Assembly (NCBI GenBank): GCA_016287065.1
Contig: JAEEVB010000139.1
Span: 1-6,284, forward strand
Source of the DNA: Muribaculaceae bacterium
Lineage (GTDB): Bacteria > Bacteroidota > Bacteroidia > Bacteroidales > Muribaculaceae
Length of the DNA: 6,284 nt
Direction of reading: 5' to 3'
The position numbers were made by a program, and so were the translations under genes. Shown here one piece after another: positions 5,062-6,284 of the stretch. The notes beneath the pieces are model-generated. The model ran no database searches. It saw only the letters and a program-made list of their open reading frames with translations, and was not told where the DNA came from. The stretch's first letter is position 1. The number at the start of each line of letters is the position of its first letter.

Positions 5062-5244
5062 CATGACGAGGCTATCGCTAACAACAATGACGAATTGCTG
5101 TTCACTGCCTATGAGAAAGGGGCTTTACCACTCATCAACTATCTTGTTGAAATGGACTACTGGAATTCAATTCTTGAAAAACGCCTTCAGGCTCAGCGCG
5201 ACATCGAATTGGCTTGGACTGAACTCTTGGCTTGGCAGTTATGA
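5062..5244 (+). pseudogene. C-terminal remnant of a TolC/CusC-type outer-membrane efflux protein
   Basis: A frame open from 5062 (after an in-frame TAA at 5059-5061) to the TGA at 5242-5244 encodes 60 residues with no ATG near its beginning. The text NNNDELLFTAYEKGALPLIN, then YLVEMDYWNSILEK, then RLQAQRDIELAWTELLAW is the pattern of the last long helices of TolC-family channels in Bacteroidota: the 'A..GEI.L.EYL.E...Y' turn, followed by a helix ending 'EAERDYQLALAEL'. Full-length members are about 400 residues or more, so about 85% or more is missing, including the signal peptide, the beta-barrel strands and the first helical repeat. The remnant lacks a usable start (only TTG at 5095 or an internal ATG at 5152), so it is called a pseudogene. 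A different frame with ATG at 5051 (MKFNMTR...) overlaps it but lacks family features; it could be the old gene's start joined out of frame. It ends by overlapping the EamA start (ATGA). Confidence 0.72.
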
Positions 5245-6131
5245 AGACATTTAGCAATAAAACGGCAATTACCCTGGCCATTCTTGCTGCGGCACTCTAT
5301 GCGATTAGCACTCCTGTGTCGAAGGTGCTGCTGCAATCGGTCTCTCCTACGATGCTTGCTGCGTTTCTGTATATTGGTGCGGGAATGGGCATGGGAGCCA
5401 TGATGCTTGTCAGGAATTTGCGAAAGCATGCAAAACACGAAGAGCGGCTTCAGAGAGGCGACTTGTTGTTTGTCGTGGCAATGGTTTCACTTGATATATT
5501 GGCCCCTATTATGATGATGTATGGTCTCAAAACTTGTTCGGCGGCCAATGCTTCGCTGCTCAATAACTTCGAGATCGTGGCTACGGCACTTATCGCCTTG
5601 TTGTTCTTTGGCGAGGCGGTAACCAGGCGGTTGTGGTTGGCCATAGGCTTCGTTACAACTGCTAGCATTCTTCTTTCGCTCAACGCTGAAGCATCTTTTG
5701 ACACTCTTGATGCTTTATCTTTCTCAAATGGTTCTTTGCTCGTGCTTGGTGCCACTGTCTGTTGGGGATTGGAAAACAATTGCACTCGTCAGATTGCGAA
5801 TCGTGATCCTATGGAGATTGTAACTATTAAGGGATGTGGTTCGGGACTTGGAGCTTTGGGCATTGCTTTGGTCGTTGGCGAGCCATGGCCACAATTGCAC
5901 TACATAGCCATTATTGTGCTGTTGGGATTCGTGGCTTATGGCCTGAGCATCTTCTGCTATACCTATGCTCAACGCACCATAGGCGCGTCTAAAACCAGCA
6001 CCTACTATGCTCTTGCGCCATTCATTGGAGCCATCTTTTCCATCATTTTGCTAGGCGATGCTGTCACCTTGCTCTTTATGGTGGCTTCAGTTATAATGGC
6101 TATAGGGTGCTGGATTGCTGCTAAATATTGA
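5241..6131 (+). CDS. EamA-family (drug/metabolite transporter superfamily) permease
   Basis: This is a 296-residue inner-membrane transporter with about ten hydrophobic helices arranged as two EamA repeats (roughly residues 8-147 and 165-294). Repeat 1 carries the conserved LLNNFEIVATALIALLFFGE (106-125) and repeat 2 the matching YYALAPFIGAIFSIILLGD (255-273); the linker includes ATVCWGLENNCTRQI (171-185), typical of a Bacteroidota/Firmicutes subgroup. DMT carriers export metabolites, amino acids or drugs; substrate cannot be predicted. The start is ATG at 5241, where Met-Lys-Thr begins just before helix 1; an in-frame TTG nine bases earlier would add only three residues. The ATG overlaps the stop of the TolC remnant (ATGA, 5241-5244), as in coupled operons, which suggests this permease was the gene next to the lost efflux system. 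With the upstream gene now broken, its current promoter is unclear. A hairpin with a T-run follows the gene. Confidence 0.92.
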   Translation: MKTFSNKTAITLAILAAALYAISTPVSKVLLQSVSPTMLAAFLYIGAGMGMGAMMLVRNLRKHAKHEERLQRGDLLFVVAMVSLDILAPIMMMYGLKTCSAANASLLNNFEIVATALIALLFFGEAVTRRLWLAIGFVTTASILLSLNAEASFDTLDALSFSNGSLLVLGATVCWGLENNCTRQIANRDPMEIVTIKGCGSGLGALGIALVVGEPWPQLHYIAIIVLLGFVAYGLSIFCYTYAQRTIGASKTSTYYALAPFIGAIFSIILLGDAVTLLFMVASVIMAIGCWIAAKY

Positions 6132-6135
6132 AAAT

Positions 6136-6156
6136 TGTCAGTTATTGACAGCTTTT
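6136..6156. terminator. Probable bidirectional terminator hairpin after the EamA gene
   Basis: TGTCA (6136-6140) and TGACA (6146-6150) form a perfect stem around GTTAT, followed on the plus strand by GCTTTT (6151-6156). On the minus strand the same hairpin is followed by ATTTT. It lies between the converging EamA stop (6131) and the Cys-rich frame stop (6142-6144, in the loop), the expected position for a shared terminator. The stem is short, so efficiency may be modest. Confidence 0.45.
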
Positions 6157-6284
6157 GCACTTGCCTTGCAGGGGGCAGTCGAGGCAACCGTTGCCAGCCT
6201 TGTGCTGCCCTTTGTCGCATTAGCAGCCTTCTCCTTTACCCTCGTCACCTGAGCAGCCGCAGCCACATGAGTTGCCGCCTTTCC
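6142..6284 (-). pseudogene. Cys-rich small protein tail interrupted by an in-frame TAA (5' beyond window)
   Basis: Read right to left, one frame gives KGGNSCGCGCSGDEGKGEGC, then TAA (6222-6220), then CDKGQHKAGNGCLDCPLQGK and CKSCQ with a final TAA at 6144-6142. Both halves are rich in Cys and Gly, and the second half continues the same composition without a shift, so the first TAA looks like a nonsense change within one ancestral Cys-rich C-terminus. The GCLDCPLQGKC pattern is reminiscent of the cysteine tail of FeoB-associated Cys-rich membrane proteins and of other metal or Fe-S binding tails, but too little is visible to name it. Alternatively the gene simply ends at 6220 and the rest is chance. 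The start and any membrane or catalytic domain lie right of the window. Confidence 0.4.

Noticed and set aside
5051..5254. Plus-strand 67-codon frame starting MKFNMTRL
   Set aside because: It overlaps the TolC remnant and the EamA start out of frame, and its residues have no family character. It is mentioned only as a possible relic of the old TolC start.
6005..6220. Minus-strand 71-codon frame starting MRQRAAQG
   Set aside because: It runs antisense into the EamA gene and is rich in residues expected from an antisense reading; the other minus frame with clustered Cys is the better coding candidate.

Overview
The window looks like chromosomal DNA from a Bacteroidota member, most likely order Bacteroidales (a gut Muribaculaceae/Prevotellaceae-like genome is my guess). 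The reasons are promoter -7 elements of the TAnnTTTG type in front of several genes (TATCTTTG twice, TATATTTG, TAATTTTG on the minus strand, TAAATTTG), start codons that mostly lack a Shine-Dalgarno and sit behind A-rich leaders, a DUF4251-type secreted protein, and a LptB-type ATPase beside uridine kinase. No database search was possible, so family names rest on motif recognition.

Layout, left to right. (1) 1-329: 3' end of ligA (NAD-dependent DNA ligase, BRCT domain). (2) 330-566: a gene-free leader holding a weak terminator-like hairpin, a tandem pair of 31-bp repeats that each carry a TATCTTTG -7 element, and a small dyad. (3) 567-2158: udk (uridine kinase) and lptB (LPS-export ATPase), overlapping by ATGA. 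LptB has a roughly 75-residue low-complexity N-terminal extension whose DNA contains a perfect 24-bp palindrome. (4) 2184-2729: an unrecognised membrane-anchored protein, possibly co-transcribed with lptB. (5) 2743-3627, minus strand: a CPBP-family intramembrane protease, convergent with (4) and divergent from (6). (6) 3710-4327: a secreted DUF4251-like protein with a strong Shine-Dalgarno. (7) 4475-4960: a short exported histidine-rich protein of the kind often found at the head of Bacteroidota heavy-metal efflux operons. (8) 5062-5244: a start-less reading frame that encodes only the C-terminal ~60 residues of a TolC/CusC-type outer-membrane efflux protein. (9) 5241-6131: an EamA/DMT-family ten-helix transporter whose ATG overlaps the stop of that remnant. 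(10) 6142-6284, minus strand: the tail of a cysteine-rich small protein with an in-frame TAA.

The most informative region is 4.4-6.3 kb. A His-rich metal-handling protein, the stump of a TolC-family channel and a translationally overlapping DMT transporter look like the two ends of a former CzcCBA/CusCBA-type metal-efflux operon whose middle (inner-membrane RND pump, periplasmic adaptor and most of the outer-membrane channel) has been deleted. This is an inference from the remnant and its neighbours, and comparison with a syntenic relative would test it. I do not see a clearly novel defence, mobile or CRISPR system here. The remaining oddities are regulatory-scale: the promoter-bearing tandem repeat, the intragenic palindrome, and an interrupted Cys-rich frame at the right edge.
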